The notes: generated by a model not told the origin, from the letters alone. A DNA stretch of 64,000 nucleotides from Desulfocicer vacuolatum DSM 3385 (GCF_900176365.1 NZ_FWXY01000009.1:62001-126000); one strand, 5' to 3'; counted from the first letter of the stretch, positions 37,256 to 45,954 are shown. Program-made: numbers and translations.

Positions 37256-37897
37256 ATGTTTATCACACTTGAGGGGATTGAGGGCTCAGGAAAAACCACC
37301 CAGATCACCGCAATAAAAAAATATCTTGAAGCCGCAGGGCATGGGGTGGTTGTCACCCGGGAGCCCGGGGCCACCGCCATTGGACAGCGTATCCGTTCCA
37401 TTGTACTGGACCCGGAAAACCATGACATCTCCCCCCTTTGTGAGCTGCTGCTCTATGGCGCAGACCGAGCCCAGCACCTGGCCCAGGTGGTGGTGCCAGC
37501 CCTTGATGCCGGTAAGATTGTTTTATGTGACCGGTTTGCCGATGCCACCCGGGTGTACCAGGGCGTTGCCCGGGGGCTTGACATGGCCCTGATTGATGCC
37601 ATCCATGGGATGGTGGTGGGGCCTTTGACACCGGATTTAACCATTTTATTTGACCTGGAACCTGAAACGGGACTATCAAGAACTTTTAAAGCCCTGGAAA
37701 ATGGCCAGCGGGAGAGTCAGGAGTCTCGTTTTGAAAAAGAAGCCCTGGCCTTTCATGCCGCGGTGAGGTCTGGCTATCTTGCCCTTGCCCAAAAGGAAAA
37801 ACAGCGGTTTTTTGTTGTGGATGCCTCCCTGCAGCCTGACGAGGTTTTCATTCAAATCAAGCAGGGGCTTGCCACCTGCTTAGGGATACATATATGA
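37256..37897 (+). CDS. tmk: Thymidylate kinase
   Basis: Phosphorylates dTMP to dTDP. 213 residues, the usual size: P-loop FITLEGIEGSGKTTQ, the DR(F/Y) motif CDRFADATRVYQG with TREPGATAIG before it, and the lid REXX-type region QESRFEKEALAFH. An ATG at 37235 is a possible alternative, but the family begins at MFITLEG. Its TGA overlaps the ATG of the next gene (ATGA), so the two are translationally coupled. Confidence 0.96.
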   Translation: MFITLEGIEGSGKTTQITAIKKYLEAAGHGVVVTREPGATAIGQRIRSIVLDPENHDISPLCELLLYGADRAQHLAQVVVPALDAGKIVLCDRFADATRVYQGVARGLDMALIDAIHGMVVGPLTPDLTILFDLEPETGLSRTFKALENGQRESQESRFEKEALAFHAAVRSGYLALAQKEKQRFFVVDASLQPDEVFIQIKQGLATCLGIHI

Positions 37898-40176
37898 GCT
37901 ATTCAATACTCAATTCCATTGGAAATACACCACTTGTGGAGATCACCCGTCTCAATGAAGTGCCCGGGGTTACCTTGCTTGCCAAGCTGGAATATCTCAA
38001 TCCGGGGGGCTCCATAAAGGACAGGGCCGCCCTTTCCATGATTGAAAGCGGAGAAAAAACCGGGGAGCTGACCCGGGATAAAATTGTTGTGGAGGCCACC
38101 AGCGGCAACACTGGCATTGGCCTTGCCATGATCTGTTCTGTTAAGGGCTATAAGCTGTTACTGACCATGTCAGAGTCGGCCAGTGAAGAGCGCAAGATGA
38201 TTTTGCGGGCCAGGGGAGCACAGATACTGCTCACCCCGGGCACCAAGGGATCTGACGGTGCCATTGAAGAGGTGTACCGCCTGGCCCGGGAAAATCCGGA
38301 CCGTTACTTTATGACGGATCAATACAATAATAAAGCCAACTGGCAGGCCCATTACCGCACCACAGCGCATGAGATATGGGAGCAGACCCAGGGTAAAGTC
38401 AGTTCTGTGGTGGCCACCCTTGGCACCGGCGGTACCCTCATGGGGCTCTCCCGGGGGCTTAAGGAGTTTAACCCTGCCATTCGCATCATTGGGGCAGAGC
38501 CGTTTCTGGGCCATGGTATCCAGGGATTGAAAAATATGAAGGAGTCCTACCGGCCCCATATTTTTGATAAAAAACGCCTGGATGAAAAGATTAACATTGC
38601 CGATGATGAGGCCTTTGAAACAGCCCGGCAGCTGGCCCGGAAAGAGGGGCTTTTTGTGGGCATGAGCAGCGGGGCCGCCATGGCTGTTGCCCTTAAAGAA
38701 GCCAGAAAAATTAAGAGCGGCGTCATTGTGGTGATTCTGCCGGACAGCGGGGAACGCTATCTTTCCACATCATTGTTCACGGTGAAGGATCATATTTCCT
38801 TGAATTTGTACAACTCCCTGACCCGTTCCCAGGCCCTGTTCAAGCCCCTGAACCAGGGTAAGGCCGGGATTTATACCTGTGGTCCCACCGTTCATAAACG
38901 TCTGGAGCCGGGGCAGTTTCGGCGATATGTGGCAACGGATCTGCTGTGTCGGTATCTGGAATATAAAAAAATTGCCGTGAACCATGTGGTGAACATCACG
39001 GATCTGGACGATAAAACCATACAGGGAGCTGAGGCGGCAGAGGAGGATCTTTCCCGGTACACCCGGCATTACATTGATCTATTTAAGAAAGATTTAACTG
39101 CCCTTGGGGTTCGACCGGCCCAGGCCATGCCCCTTGTGAGTGAGCAGGTGGACAGCATGGTGCAGCTGGCCACCACCCTTGCAGATAAGGGGTTTGCCTA
39201 TGAAAAACTCAATTCCCTTTATTTTGATATCTCAAGCCTGCCCGGTTATGGTACTTTTTCCGGTGTGGATCTTGACAAAATTCGCCTGGGGGCCACGGTT
39301 GATCTGGATGATTATGAAAAGGACAATCCCAGAGATTTTACGCTGTTAAAACGCATTGGTTTGTCTGAACTTAAAAAGGGCATCTGCGTCAATACCCGCT
39401 GGGGCAATGTCCGCCCTTCGCTTCACCTGCAATGTGCGGCCATCTCCATGTCCTATCTTGGGGAGCGGTTTGATATTCACACCGGTTCCCGGGAACTTGT
39501 GTTTCCCCACCATGAAAATGAGATGGCCATTGCCAGGGCCGCCACCGGTTCTGCCCTGGTGGAGACATGGATGCACTGTGAATCGGTGCAGTACGACGGG
39601 TCCCTGGGGGGGGAGGATGCTTCTGATTTTACCCTGGAGGATTTGGTGAATCAGGGCTGGTCTTACCGGGTGATTCGATTCTGGCTGCTGTCCATCCATT
39701 ATCGAAAGGTACTGGTTTTGTCGGCATCTGCCCTGGATGCGGCCCGGTCTTCCCTGGACAAGCTGGATCGCTGTGTCAAAGGGCTTCTTCGGGTGACCGA
39801 CGGAACTCCCTTTGCCGAACTTGACCAGCTTCTTTACGACATTCGGCATGGTTTCAGTACGGCCATGGACGATGATTTTAAGATTTCCCAGGTACTGGCC
39901 ATGCTCTTTAAAAGTGTTAAAACCCTGAACCGTCTCATGGATATGAAGGCCATTGATCCCCAGGGTGCCGGGGCTGTTATTGCGGCATTTAAAGAGGTGG
40001 ACCAGGTGCTCAATGTGATGGATTTTACCCCGGCGGACCATCCTTCTGAAACGGTGAAAAATTTGATGGAAAAAAGGGAACTGGCCCGCACCAACCAGGA
40101 ATGGGAAGAGGCGGACCGCCTGAGGGATGAGCTGGTGGCCATGGGTGTTGAGTTACACGATAAAAAGGTGGATTAA
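37894..40176 (+). CDS. Cysteine synthase fused to a degenerate cysteinyl-tRNA synthetase domain
   Basis: A 760-residue two-part protein. Residues 1-305 are a PLP cysteine synthase: NPGGSIKDR (Schiff-base Lys), TSGNTGIGLA, GTGGTLMG, GMSSGAAMA and LPDSGERYLST; it should make cysteine from O-acetylserine and sulfide. Residues about 308-760 follow CysRS throughout (LYNSLTRSQALFKPLNQGKAGIYTCGPTV; NITDLDDK; FPHHENE; HYR). The zinc ligands are kept (Cys329, Cys514, His539, Glu543), but the HIGH site reads EPGQ (338-341) and the KMSKS site reads QYDGS (566-570). Aminoacylation by this domain is therefore doubtful. The frame is continuous, so a frameshift is not the cause. Coupled to tmk by ATGA; one base before the next gene. 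A separate true cysS is expected elsewhere. Confidence 0.9.
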   Translation: MSYSILNSIGNTPLVEITRLNEVPGVTLLAKLEYLNPGGSIKDRAALSMIESGEKTGELTRDKIVVEATSGNTGIGLAMICSVKGYKLLLTMSESASEERKMILRARGAQILLTPGTKGSDGAIEEVYRLARENPDRYFMTDQYNNKANWQAHYRTTAHEIWEQTQGKVSSVVATLGTGGTLMGLSRGLKEFNPAIRIIGAEPFLGHGIQGLKNMKESYRPHIFDKKRLDEKINIADDEAFETARQLARKEGLFVGMSSGAAMAVALKEARKIKSGVIVVILPDSGERYLSTSLFTVKDHISLNLYNSLTRSQALFKPLNQGKAGIYTCGPTVHKRLEPGQFRRYVATDLLCRYLEYKKIAVNHVVNITDLDDKTIQGAEAAEEDLSRYTRHYIDLFKKDLTALGVRPAQAMPLVSEQVDSMVQLATTLADKGFAYEKLNSLYFDISSLPGYGTFSGVDLDKIRLGATVDLDDYEKDNPRDFTLLKRIGLSELKKGICVNTRWGNVRPSLHLQCAAISMSYLGERFDIHTGSRELVFPHHENEMAIARAATGSALVETWMHCESVQYDGSLGGEDASDFTLEDLVNQGWSYRVIRFWLLSIHYRKVLVLSASALDAARSSLDKLDRCVKGLLRVTDGTPFAELDQLLYDIRHGFSTAMDDDFKISQVLAMLFKSVKTLNRLMDMKAIDPQGAGAVIAAFKEVDQVLNVMDFTPADHPSETVKNLMEKRELARTNQEWEEADRLRDELVAMGVELHDKKVD

Positions 40177-40177
40177 T

Positions 40178-41272
40178 ATGAAGTTATTTTACTTTCCCTT
40201 GACCCGTGTGTCCCGGCAGGACCGGGATATTTTGGGGCTTTTTTTCCAGAAGCTTTTTTATATTTCATCTGACACATGGCATGGGGCACCGGGCGGCCCG
40301 TGCCGGAAAGAAACGTTGTCCCCTTATGGAAAAAAAGAGTCTCCGGAAGAAACACCGGATCAAGAGAATACCCTTGAGCTCATGCCGCTGGGTTTTCCCC
40401 AAGCAATGCGGGAGCAGGTGATGGGCAGCCTTGGGGATTATCAACAGTGGGCCCGTCATTCCGGTGCCGGTCCCGGCCAGTTGAAGTCTTTGCTGCGTAA
40501 AACCCCCTATTTTACCAGTGACACCCATGTGGGGGCCATTCGTTCCCAGATAAAAAAAGGAGGGCACCCGGAAACATTCCGGGAAGATCCATCCCAGGAT
40601 CTGGTAAAGGCCCTTGTGTTCCTTTGCCTGGCCGGGGAACATGATGAACAAAAGGCATCCATTGATGCGGCATTGTCCAGTGTGGATGAAAAAAAACATC
40701 GTCTTTTTTCCACACTGGCAGGGGATGTACCAATGGCTTCTTCTGAAAAAATTCCGGGAAAGGATGCTGTTAACCTTGATTTCTCGGTTTCCGGGACGTC
40801 TGGGGACCCCGGGGCTGTGATGACCCAATCACGACTCTCTTCCTGGTTTCGGGTATTCCAGGAGGTGTGTCCACCGGTTTGTGATGATGACCCCTGTGTG
40901 TTCATCACCGCCAGTCCGGGGGGGCTTGCTTTTTTTGAGCAGATTTGTCCGGGGCGGCTGGTGCTTGATTCAGAAGATATCTCCGGGGCTCCAGGGGGAG
41001 CTGTCATGGGCAGCCACGATTTCAAAGAACAGATCATGGCCCGGATGACGGCGGTTTTTTCTGATTTGCAAGGCACGTGTCCGGTGCAGGCACCCGGGGA
41101 TGAAACCGCCCACCGGGAAAAAAGATCATCAAGGGGGTTCAGACTTTATTTTTTTAAAGGATCTGCCCTGAAATCGTTTTTTTGTCCCCATGGAGAGAAA
41201 GGGCGATCTTTACTGCCCCTTCCATGGATTGAGCGGGGGATTTTTGTGGGTTTCGTGGGGGATTGGAAATAA
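40178..41272 (+). CDS. Hypothetical protein after the cysteine synthase fusion
   Basis: A 364-residue soluble protein with no signal peptide or membrane segment and no family I can name. The start at 40178 has AAGGTGG upstream and lies one base past the fusion gene's stop codon, so the two are cotranslated. The N-terminal KLFYFPLTRVSRQDRDILGLFFQKLFYI and a middle CVFITASPGGLAFFEQICPGRLVLDSED read as alpha/beta segments; a Gly/Pro/Ser-rich stretch around 200-225 looks like a linker. Tight coupling to a sulfur-assimilation fusion suggests a linked role, but nothing more can be said. Confidence 0.75.
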   Translation: MKLFYFPLTRVSRQDRDILGLFFQKLFYISSDTWHGAPGGPCRKETLSPYGKKESPEETPDQENTLELMPLGFPQAMREQVMGSLGDYQQWARHSGAGPGQLKSLLRKTPYFTSDTHVGAIRSQIKKGGHPETFREDPSQDLVKALVFLCLAGEHDEQKASIDAALSSVDEKKHRLFSTLAGDVPMASSEKIPGKDAVNLDFSVSGTSGDPGAVMTQSRLSSWFRVFQEVCPPVCDDDPCVFITASPGGLAFFEQICPGRLVLDSEDISGAPGGAVMGSHDFKEQIMARMTAVFSDLQGTCPVQAPGDETAHREKRSSRGFRLYFFKGSALKSFFCPHGEKGRSLLPLPWIERGIFVGFVGDWK

Positions 41273-41286
41273 AATCCTTGATTTGC

Positions 41287-41323
41287 TTTTTTATCTGTTG
41301 TAAATGCGCAATCTATAAGGTAT
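41287..41323. promoter_or_regulatory. Shared upstream box, copy 1 (before ferredoxin)
   Basis: TTTTTATCTGTTGTAAAT followed by a CGC, and after a further stretch GGTATC. A closely similar box (TTTTTATCTGTTGCAAAT...CGC...GGTATC) lies at 41678-41715 before the next gene. Common regulation or a small duplication are both possible. Confidence 0.4.
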
Positions 41324-41393
41324 CTAAAATAGGTCGTAAAGATCTAAGAAATAGATCATGTATTAATAATCCAATTTAGGAGGTTTTTTTAAG

Positions 41394-41582
41394 ATGGCTT
41401 TTACCCCAGTCGTAGACGAAAGCAAATGTGTAGGTTGTGAAGAGTGTGTGGATGTATGCCCTGTGGAAGTATTTGAAATGGAAGACGGTAAATCCGTTCC
41501 TGTTAATGCCGAAGAGTGCATGGGCTGCGAGAGCTGCGTTGAAGTGTGTGAAGAAGATGCAATTGTAATTGAAGAAGATTAA
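41394..41582 (+). CDS. 2x[4Fe-4S] ferredoxin
   Basis: A 62-residue acidic electron carrier with two full cluster motifs, CVGCEECVDVCP and CMGCESCVEVCE, each CxxCxxCxxxC. The second lacks the usual Pro after the last Cys. Its pI must be very low (Glu/Asp-rich). Ferredoxins of this type serve pyruvate and CO oxidation and other low-potential steps in sulfate reducers; the partner is not shown here. AGGAGG precedes the ATG and a strong terminator follows, so it is a short, probably abundant monocistronic message. Confidence 0.97.
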   Translation: MAFTPVVDESKCVGCEECVDVCPVEVFEMEDGKSVPVNAEECMGCESCVEVCEEDAIVIEED

Positions 41583-41606
41583 TTCTTTTTTTACTGCTTG
41601 ATTTAT

Positions 41607-41651
41607 AAAACCCCCGGAAGCGAGTCTTTCTCGTCTTTGGGGGTTTTTTTA
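41607..41651 (+). terminator. Intrinsic terminator after ferredoxin
   Basis: AAAACCCCC...AAGCGAG-TCTT-TCTCGTCTT...GGGGGTTTT, a two-part stem followed by a T run, 25 bases after the stop codon. Confidence 0.88.
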
Positions 41652-41677
41652 TAGGCAGGAGATGCCCGTTATATTCC

Positions 41678-41715
41678 TTTTTATCTGTTGCAAATATTCG
41701 CTACTGTGTGGTATC
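41678..41715. promoter_or_regulatory. Shared upstream box, copy 2
   Basis: Resembles 41287-41323 at most positions (TTTTTATCTGTTG-AAAT ... CGC ... GGTATC) and ends 13 bases before the next start codon, so it would overlap any ribosome site. Confidence 0.4.
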
Positions 41716-41728
41716 CCTTTAAACCATT

Positions 41729-42061
41729 ATGAAACAATATCGCATTGACGGTCTTGATTTACAGGACCACCGGAAACTCAAATCGTACTTGGATACCCAT
41801 CTTGGTGCCCCCATGCTGGGTAATATTTATTGGCTTGAGCTGGATTCTCACCTGCTCACCCCCATCCAGAAGGACCATGAAAAGTGTTCCCCCCACTGTT
41901 TTGCCCTGGAGCTGGAAGAAAGCTTCCTGTCCTGCGAATTTCTCGTCAGAATTAAGAAAAATATAAGATGTGACTGTATGGGGTATGCCACCCCGGAGCA
42001 GCGGGAATGGTTGATCACCACCGTGGATGCCATTTTGGAGACGCTTTCCATCACAGCCTGA
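41729..42061 (+). CDS. Conserved hypothetical protein with cysteine cluster
   Basis: A 110-residue soluble protein. Five cysteines with a His form a possible metal site (KCSPHC, LSCEF, RCDC). The pattern YWLELD..LLTPIQKDHEKCSPHCFALELEESFLSCEFLVR looks constrained but I do not know the family. No good ribosome site is visible before the ATG. The stop lies 37 bases before the RNase J start, so it is likely in one transcript with it. Confidence 0.7.
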   Translation: MKQYRIDGLDLQDHRKLKSYLDTHLGAPMLGNIYWLELDSHLLTPIQKDHEKCSPHCFALELEESFLSCEFLVRIKKNIRCDCMGYATPEQREWLITTVDAILETLSITA

Positions 42062-42098
42062 TGGAAGGGGTGAACACCTCTTTCAGGAGAAAACACAA

Positions 42099-43748
42099 AT
42101 GTTGAAAGTTATACCGTTGGGCGGACTGGGTGAAATTGGTCTGAACATGATGGTGGTGGAATACGATGATACCATTATCATTATTGATGCGGGGCTCATG
42201 TTCCCCGAGGATTATATGCTGGGCGTGGATATTGTTATTCCCGAAATGGAGTATGTCCGGGAAAATAGAGATAAGGTCAAGGGGATTATCCTGACCCATG
42301 CCCATGAGGATCACATCGGTGCAGTGGCGTACCTGTTAAGGGATAGGCTCATACCTGTGTATGGTACAGCCTTTACCCTCAGTGTGGTGAAAAATAAGTT
42401 CAGGGATTTTGACTCCCTGGGCAATGCAGAGCTCAATCAGGTATTCCCCGGTGGAAGCATCACACTTGGTCCCTTTGACATTGAGTTTATCCGGGTGAGT
42501 CACAGCACCGTGGACGGGGTCGGGCTGGCCATCAATACCCCGGAGGGGATGATTGTCCACACAGGGGATTTCAGAATAAATCATTGCATGGAAGAGTGTA
42601 ATGTCACTGATATTTCAAGATTTTCCCGCCTGGGAGATGAAGGGGTGCTGGCATTGTTCTCTGACTCCACCAATGTGGAACGCGAAGGCTACACCGATTC
42701 AGACCAGAAGGTGAGCGAGTCCATCAATAAGATTGTGGCAGAAAGTGAGGGGCGGGTGATTGTGGCCCTGTTTGCCTCCAATGTATTTCGAATTCAACAG
42801 ATTATCAATATTGCCCTGCAACACCATCGAAAGATTGTATTTAACGGCCGAAGTATAGAGCAGACTGTGGCAGTGGCCCGGGAGCTTGGCTATCTTAAAT
42901 ACCCCGATAACATGTGCCTGGATGTTAAAAAGATCAACTCCTGCAAAGATACCGATGTGGTGATCATCACCACCGGAAGCCAGGGGGAGCCCATGTCTGC
43001 CCTTTCCCGCATGGCAACGGGATTTCACAAGCAGGTGAACATCAAAAAAGGGGACAGCGTGATTCTCTCCTCCAAATCCATTCCCGGCAATGAAAAAGCC
43101 ATTTCCAATATTATCAACAATCTCTACCGCCGGGGGGCCCAGGTGGTATACGACAAAGTGGCCCAGGTGCATGTGTCCGGCCATGCCTGCCAGGAAGAGT
43201 TAAAGTTGATGATTAAATTGACCAAACCGCGCTATTTTATTCCCATCCATGGGGAGTATCGTCACCTGGTCACCCATGCCCGTCTGGCAGAAGGTTTGGG
43301 CCTTCCCCGGTCCAATGTTCTTCTGGCGGAAAATGGAAAGGTGATCTCCTTTGACAGCACCGGGGGCAGAATTGCCGGAACCGTGAACACAGGTCGGGTG
43401 CTCATTGACGGCAAGGGCATTGGGGATGTGGGCCGCAGTGTTTTAAAGGAGCGGCGAAATCTGTCTGAAGACGGTCTGGTGGTGGTGTCCATGATCATTG
43501 ATGAAGAGACGGGAATTGTACTGTATGGTCCGGAGCTCATCTCCAAGGGGTTTGTGTTTGGCGCAGAGACCGGTTATCTGGTGGATGATGCCCAGTGCGT
43601 GATATTGGAAATTGTGGAGGAGGTGGAGGCAGGCTCTGATTCCCGGGTGGAAATTTTAAGAACCCGGCTTCAAAAGGCCCTGAAACAATATTTCTTTTTC
43701 ACCATCCGACGGCGTCCCGTGATTTTGCCCATTATTATTGAGGTGTGA
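42099..43748 (+). CDS. rnj: Ribonuclease J
   Basis: Metallo-beta-lactamase/beta-CASP RNase that matures and degrades RNA, with 5'-exonuclease and endonuclease activity. 549 residues: MLKVIPLGGLGEIGLNMMVVEY, metal motif THAHEDHIGA, VSHSTVDG, HTGDFRI, SDSTNVEREG, then the beta-CASP insert (FASNVFRIQQI, TGSQGEPMSALSRMA) and SGHACQEELKLMIKL with HGEYRHL. CAGGAG precedes the chosen ATG. Presence of RNase J beside RicT in the same window fits a gram-positive-like RNA decay set in this lineage. Confidence 0.96.
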   Translation: MLKVIPLGGLGEIGLNMMVVEYDDTIIIIDAGLMFPEDYMLGVDIVIPEMEYVRENRDKVKGIILTHAHEDHIGAVAYLLRDRLIPVYGTAFTLSVVKNKFRDFDSLGNAELNQVFPGGSITLGPFDIEFIRVSHSTVDGVGLAINTPEGMIVHTGDFRINHCMEECNVTDISRFSRLGDEGVLALFSDSTNVEREGYTDSDQKVSESINKIVAESEGRVIVALFASNVFRIQQIINIALQHHRKIVFNGRSIEQTVAVARELGYLKYPDNMCLDVKKINSCKDTDVVIITTGSQGEPMSALSRMATGFHKQVNIKKGDSVILSSKSIPGNEKAISNIINNLYRRGAQVVYDKVAQVHVSGHACQEELKLMIKLTKPRYFIPIHGEYRHLVTHARLAEGLGLPRSNVLLAENGKVISFDSTGGRIAGTVNTGRVLIDGKGIGDVGRSVLKERRNLSEDGLVVVSMIIDEETGIVLYGPELISKGFVFGAETGYLVDDAQCVILEIVEEVEAGSDSRVEILRTRLQKALKQYFFFTIRRRPVILPIIIEV

Positions 43749-43824
43749 TCCAGGCGGTTGCCTATGGCTGTTTGTGTCAAAGAACATACCGGCCTGCTTG
43801 TCTTTTTGTATTTCTCCAAACCTT

Positions 43825-43857
43825 TCCATGCATAGAAACACTATGACTATGCATGGA
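43825..43857. repeat. Perfect 11-bp hairpin
   Basis: TCCATGCATAG (43825-43835) with its exact complement (43847-43857). It lies between the convergent RNase J and methyltransferase genes, where a bidirectional transcript end is needed, but lacks flanking T runs. Confidence 0.5.
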
Positions 43858-43936
43858 GCAACCCGCTGTGAATACGAATAAAAGTTCTGCACATTTCGGT
43901 ATGATCTTATTCACCGATATCCTGTTTTTGATTTTT

Positions 43937-44647
43937 TCACGGTTTTTTGAAATAAAGGGCTGTACTTTTTCCCATGAAAGGGTTGAGAAGTTGTTCTGCC
44001 AGCCGTGTAATGGTTGGCTTTTCCATGAGATCCCACACCAGCAGACGGTGGTATGCATTGACCGGGGTTGAATCTGTGCGATTGATGCCCACCAGGCATT
44101 TGAGCCACCAGTAAAGGGTGTGAAGGGCATGGGCATGGTGTTTTCCCATGGAAATCATGCCCAGGGCGTTTATTTTTTTCTCCAGTCGGGTGCAATGATA
44201 AATGCGAATATGTCCACCGGGGGTGCTGCTGTATTGGGGGGACAGGTGCCAGCATATTTTTTCCGGCCAGCGTCTGGGAACGGTGATAACCAATTTCCCC
44301 CCGGGTTTTAATACCCGGACAAGTTCCCGGAGTGCGGTTTGTTCCTTTTTGATGTGCTCCATCACTTCTGAGCAGATCACCAGGTTGAAACTATTGTTTT
44401 TAAAGGGCAATTTGCCAATGTCCGACCGGGCCAGGGTCCAGTGCCCACCCGGGCCGGGGACCAGCCGGTGGTGAAGCGTTAATTTTTCTCCTGCTGTTAC
44501 AAGGTCCCGGTGGCTCATGTCCGACCCCACACAAAGGGTGCCGGGAAATTCAGATGCCTTGGCAGTGTGTCTTCCCTCTCCACACCCCATGTCCAGTATC
44601 TTATCCCCGGATTTCGGGGCCAGTCGCTTAAAATCAACGGTAATCAC
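43937..44647 (-). CDS. Class I SAM-dependent methyltransferase
   Basis: A 236-residue methyltransferase: motif I ILDMGCGEGRH, acidic loop GSDMS, motif II region GKLPFKNNSFNLVICSEVMEHI, and LRELVRVLKPGGKLVITVPR. The C-terminal half is His-rich and lipid/sugar-substrate-like, but the substrate is unknown. It starts with GTG inside the last codons of the glycosyltransferase gene (14-base overlap), so both proteins probably act on the same surface glycan or glycolipid. Confidence 0.9.
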   Translation of the reverse strand: MITVDFKRLAPKSGDKILDMGCGEGRHTAKASEFPGTLCVGSDMSHRDLVTAGEKLTLHHRLVPGPGGHWTLARSDIGKLPFKNNSFNLVICSEVMEHIKKEQTALRELVRVLKPGGKLVITVPRRWPEKICWHLSPQYSSTPGGHIRIYHCTRLEKKINALGMISMGKHHAHALHTLYWWLKCLVGINRTDSTPVNAYHRLLVWDLMEKPTITRLAEQLLNPFMGKSTALYFKKP

Positions 44648-45869
44648 GGATCACGTCCCTGTAAGTTTCAACGGTTTTTACGGCGGTTTTTTCCCATGTG
44701 AATTCTGTCATGATGCGCCGGTATCCTGCCCGGGCCAGTTTTTCCCGCTGCTGTTTATCCTCCAGGAGTTCCAGGATGGCCAGGGCCAGTGCATCGGCGT
44801 TCCCGGGGGGGACAAGTTTTGCGGCATCGCCGGCCACCTCGGGCAATGCCCCTCCGGTGGTGCAGATAACAGGAAGTCCACACGCCATGGCCTCCCCCAC
44901 GGGCAGGCCGAATCCTTCGTAAAGGGAGGGTACCACGGCAAGACCGGCCTTTGTATATTCAAGGAGAAACTCCCCATGATCAAGCCTGCCGGTGAAGCGC
45001 ACATGACGCTTGAGATCAAGGGTGTGGATCAATTTTTCAATGATACCGTTCTTTTTGGGGGTTCCCACCACCACCAGCTCCACAGGTCTGATATCTGCCA
45101 CCTGTTTTACGGCATGGATGAGGTAATAAAGTCCCTTCAGGGGGGTGTCTGCACTGTTGGTGACAATGATGCGGTGGGGCACAGGTTTTACTGTGTCCAC
45201 AGGGTGAAACAGCTCCGTGTCAATGCCAATGGGAATGGTGGAAAAATTGTCTTTGGGTATATTAAATTCCAGGGCAATGTCATCCCGGGAGGAGCGGGAC
45301 ACTGTGATAATCCGGGGAAGACGCCGGGCCACAAATTTTTGCATGCCAATGAAGGAATACCACCGAAGTTGCTGCACTTTTTTGTAAAAAGAGCGGGTGG
45401 ATTGAACAGCAATGCGCCGGTCCACGGTCATGGGGTGATGGATGGTGGCGGTGACGGGCATTTTCCGGGAAAGATCCAGAATACCATAGGCCAGGCACTG
45501 GTTGTCATGGATAATGTCGTATCTGTCCATGCGTCCCTTGAGATATCTTTTGGTCCGCATGCCAAAGGTCAGGGGCTCTGGGTATCCCATGGTGGAAACC
45601 CCCAGCCATTCCATTAAATTAATGGGGTCTTTGAGTTCGTCCGGTTTTGGGGTTCTGAAAAGGTCGTCTGGATTGTAAAGATCCAGGGTGTCAAGTTTGG
45701 TCAGGAGGGGGCCCGGTGTCAGTTGAGGGTCCGGGGGGCCAGCAATTACCTCCACCCGGTGTCCAAGGTCGGACAATGCACGGCCAAGATTTCTGATATA
45801 AACGCCCTGGCCCCCGCAATGGGGATTACTGCGATAACTGACAATGGCAATGGAAAGTGGGGATTGCAT
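44634..45869 (-). CDS. Glycosyltransferase family 4
   Basis: A 411-residue GT-B glycosyltransferase, cytoplasmic or at the inner membrane. The N-terminal Rossmann start (SIAIVSYRSNPHCGGQGVYIRNLGRALSDLGHRVEVI) is GT4, and the C-terminal donor-binding block ends SLYEGFGLPVGEAMACGLPVICTTGGALPEV with the EX7E motif (E...GLPVGEAMACG). Donor and acceptor sugars are unknown. Its ATG is only nine bases after tRNA-Arg and has no visible ribosome site, so translation may depend on tRNA processing upstream. Overlaps the methyltransferase gene. Confidence 0.93.
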   Translation of the reverse strand: MQSPLSIAIVSYRSNPHCGGQGVYIRNLGRALSDLGHRVEVIAGPPDPQLTPGPLLTKLDTLDLYNPDDLFRTPKPDELKDPINLMEWLGVSTMGYPEPLTFGMRTKRYLKGRMDRYDIIHDNQCLAYGILDLSRKMPVTATIHHPMTVDRRIAVQSTRSFYKKVQQLRWYSFIGMQKFVARRLPRIITVSRSSRDDIALEFNIPKDNFSTIPIGIDTELFHPVDTVKPVPHRIIVTNSADTPLKGLYYLIHAVKQVADIRPVELVVVGTPKKNGIIEKLIHTLDLKRHVRFTGRLDHGEFLLEYTKAGLAVVPSLYEGFGLPVGEAMACGLPVICTTGGALPEVAGDAAKLVPPGNADALALAILELLEDKQQREKLARAGYRRIMTEFTWEKTAVKTVETYRDVIRDYR

Positions 45870-45878
45870 GATGTTTGA

Positions 45879-45954
45879 TGGTGCGCCCGGCTGGAATCGA
45901 ACCAGCGATCTTCAGCTTCGGAGGCTGACGCCTTATCCACTGGGCTACGAGCGC
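45879..45954 (-). tRNA. tRNA-Arg (anticodon CCG)
   Basis: On the minus strand: GCGCUCGUAGCCCAGUGGAUAAGGC, anticodon arm UCAGC-CUCCGAA-GCUGA (CCG, reading CGG), T arm CUGGUUCGAUUCCAG, acceptor end CGGGCGC with discriminator A and encoded CCA. One G-U pair in the acceptor stem. It precedes the glycosyltransferase gene directly. Confidence 0.97.

Noticed and set aside
37894-40176. Loss of HIGH and KMSKS in the fusion as a sequencing frameshift
   Set aside because: The frame aligns with CysRS before, between and after both motifs without a shift, and the zinc ligands keep their spacing.
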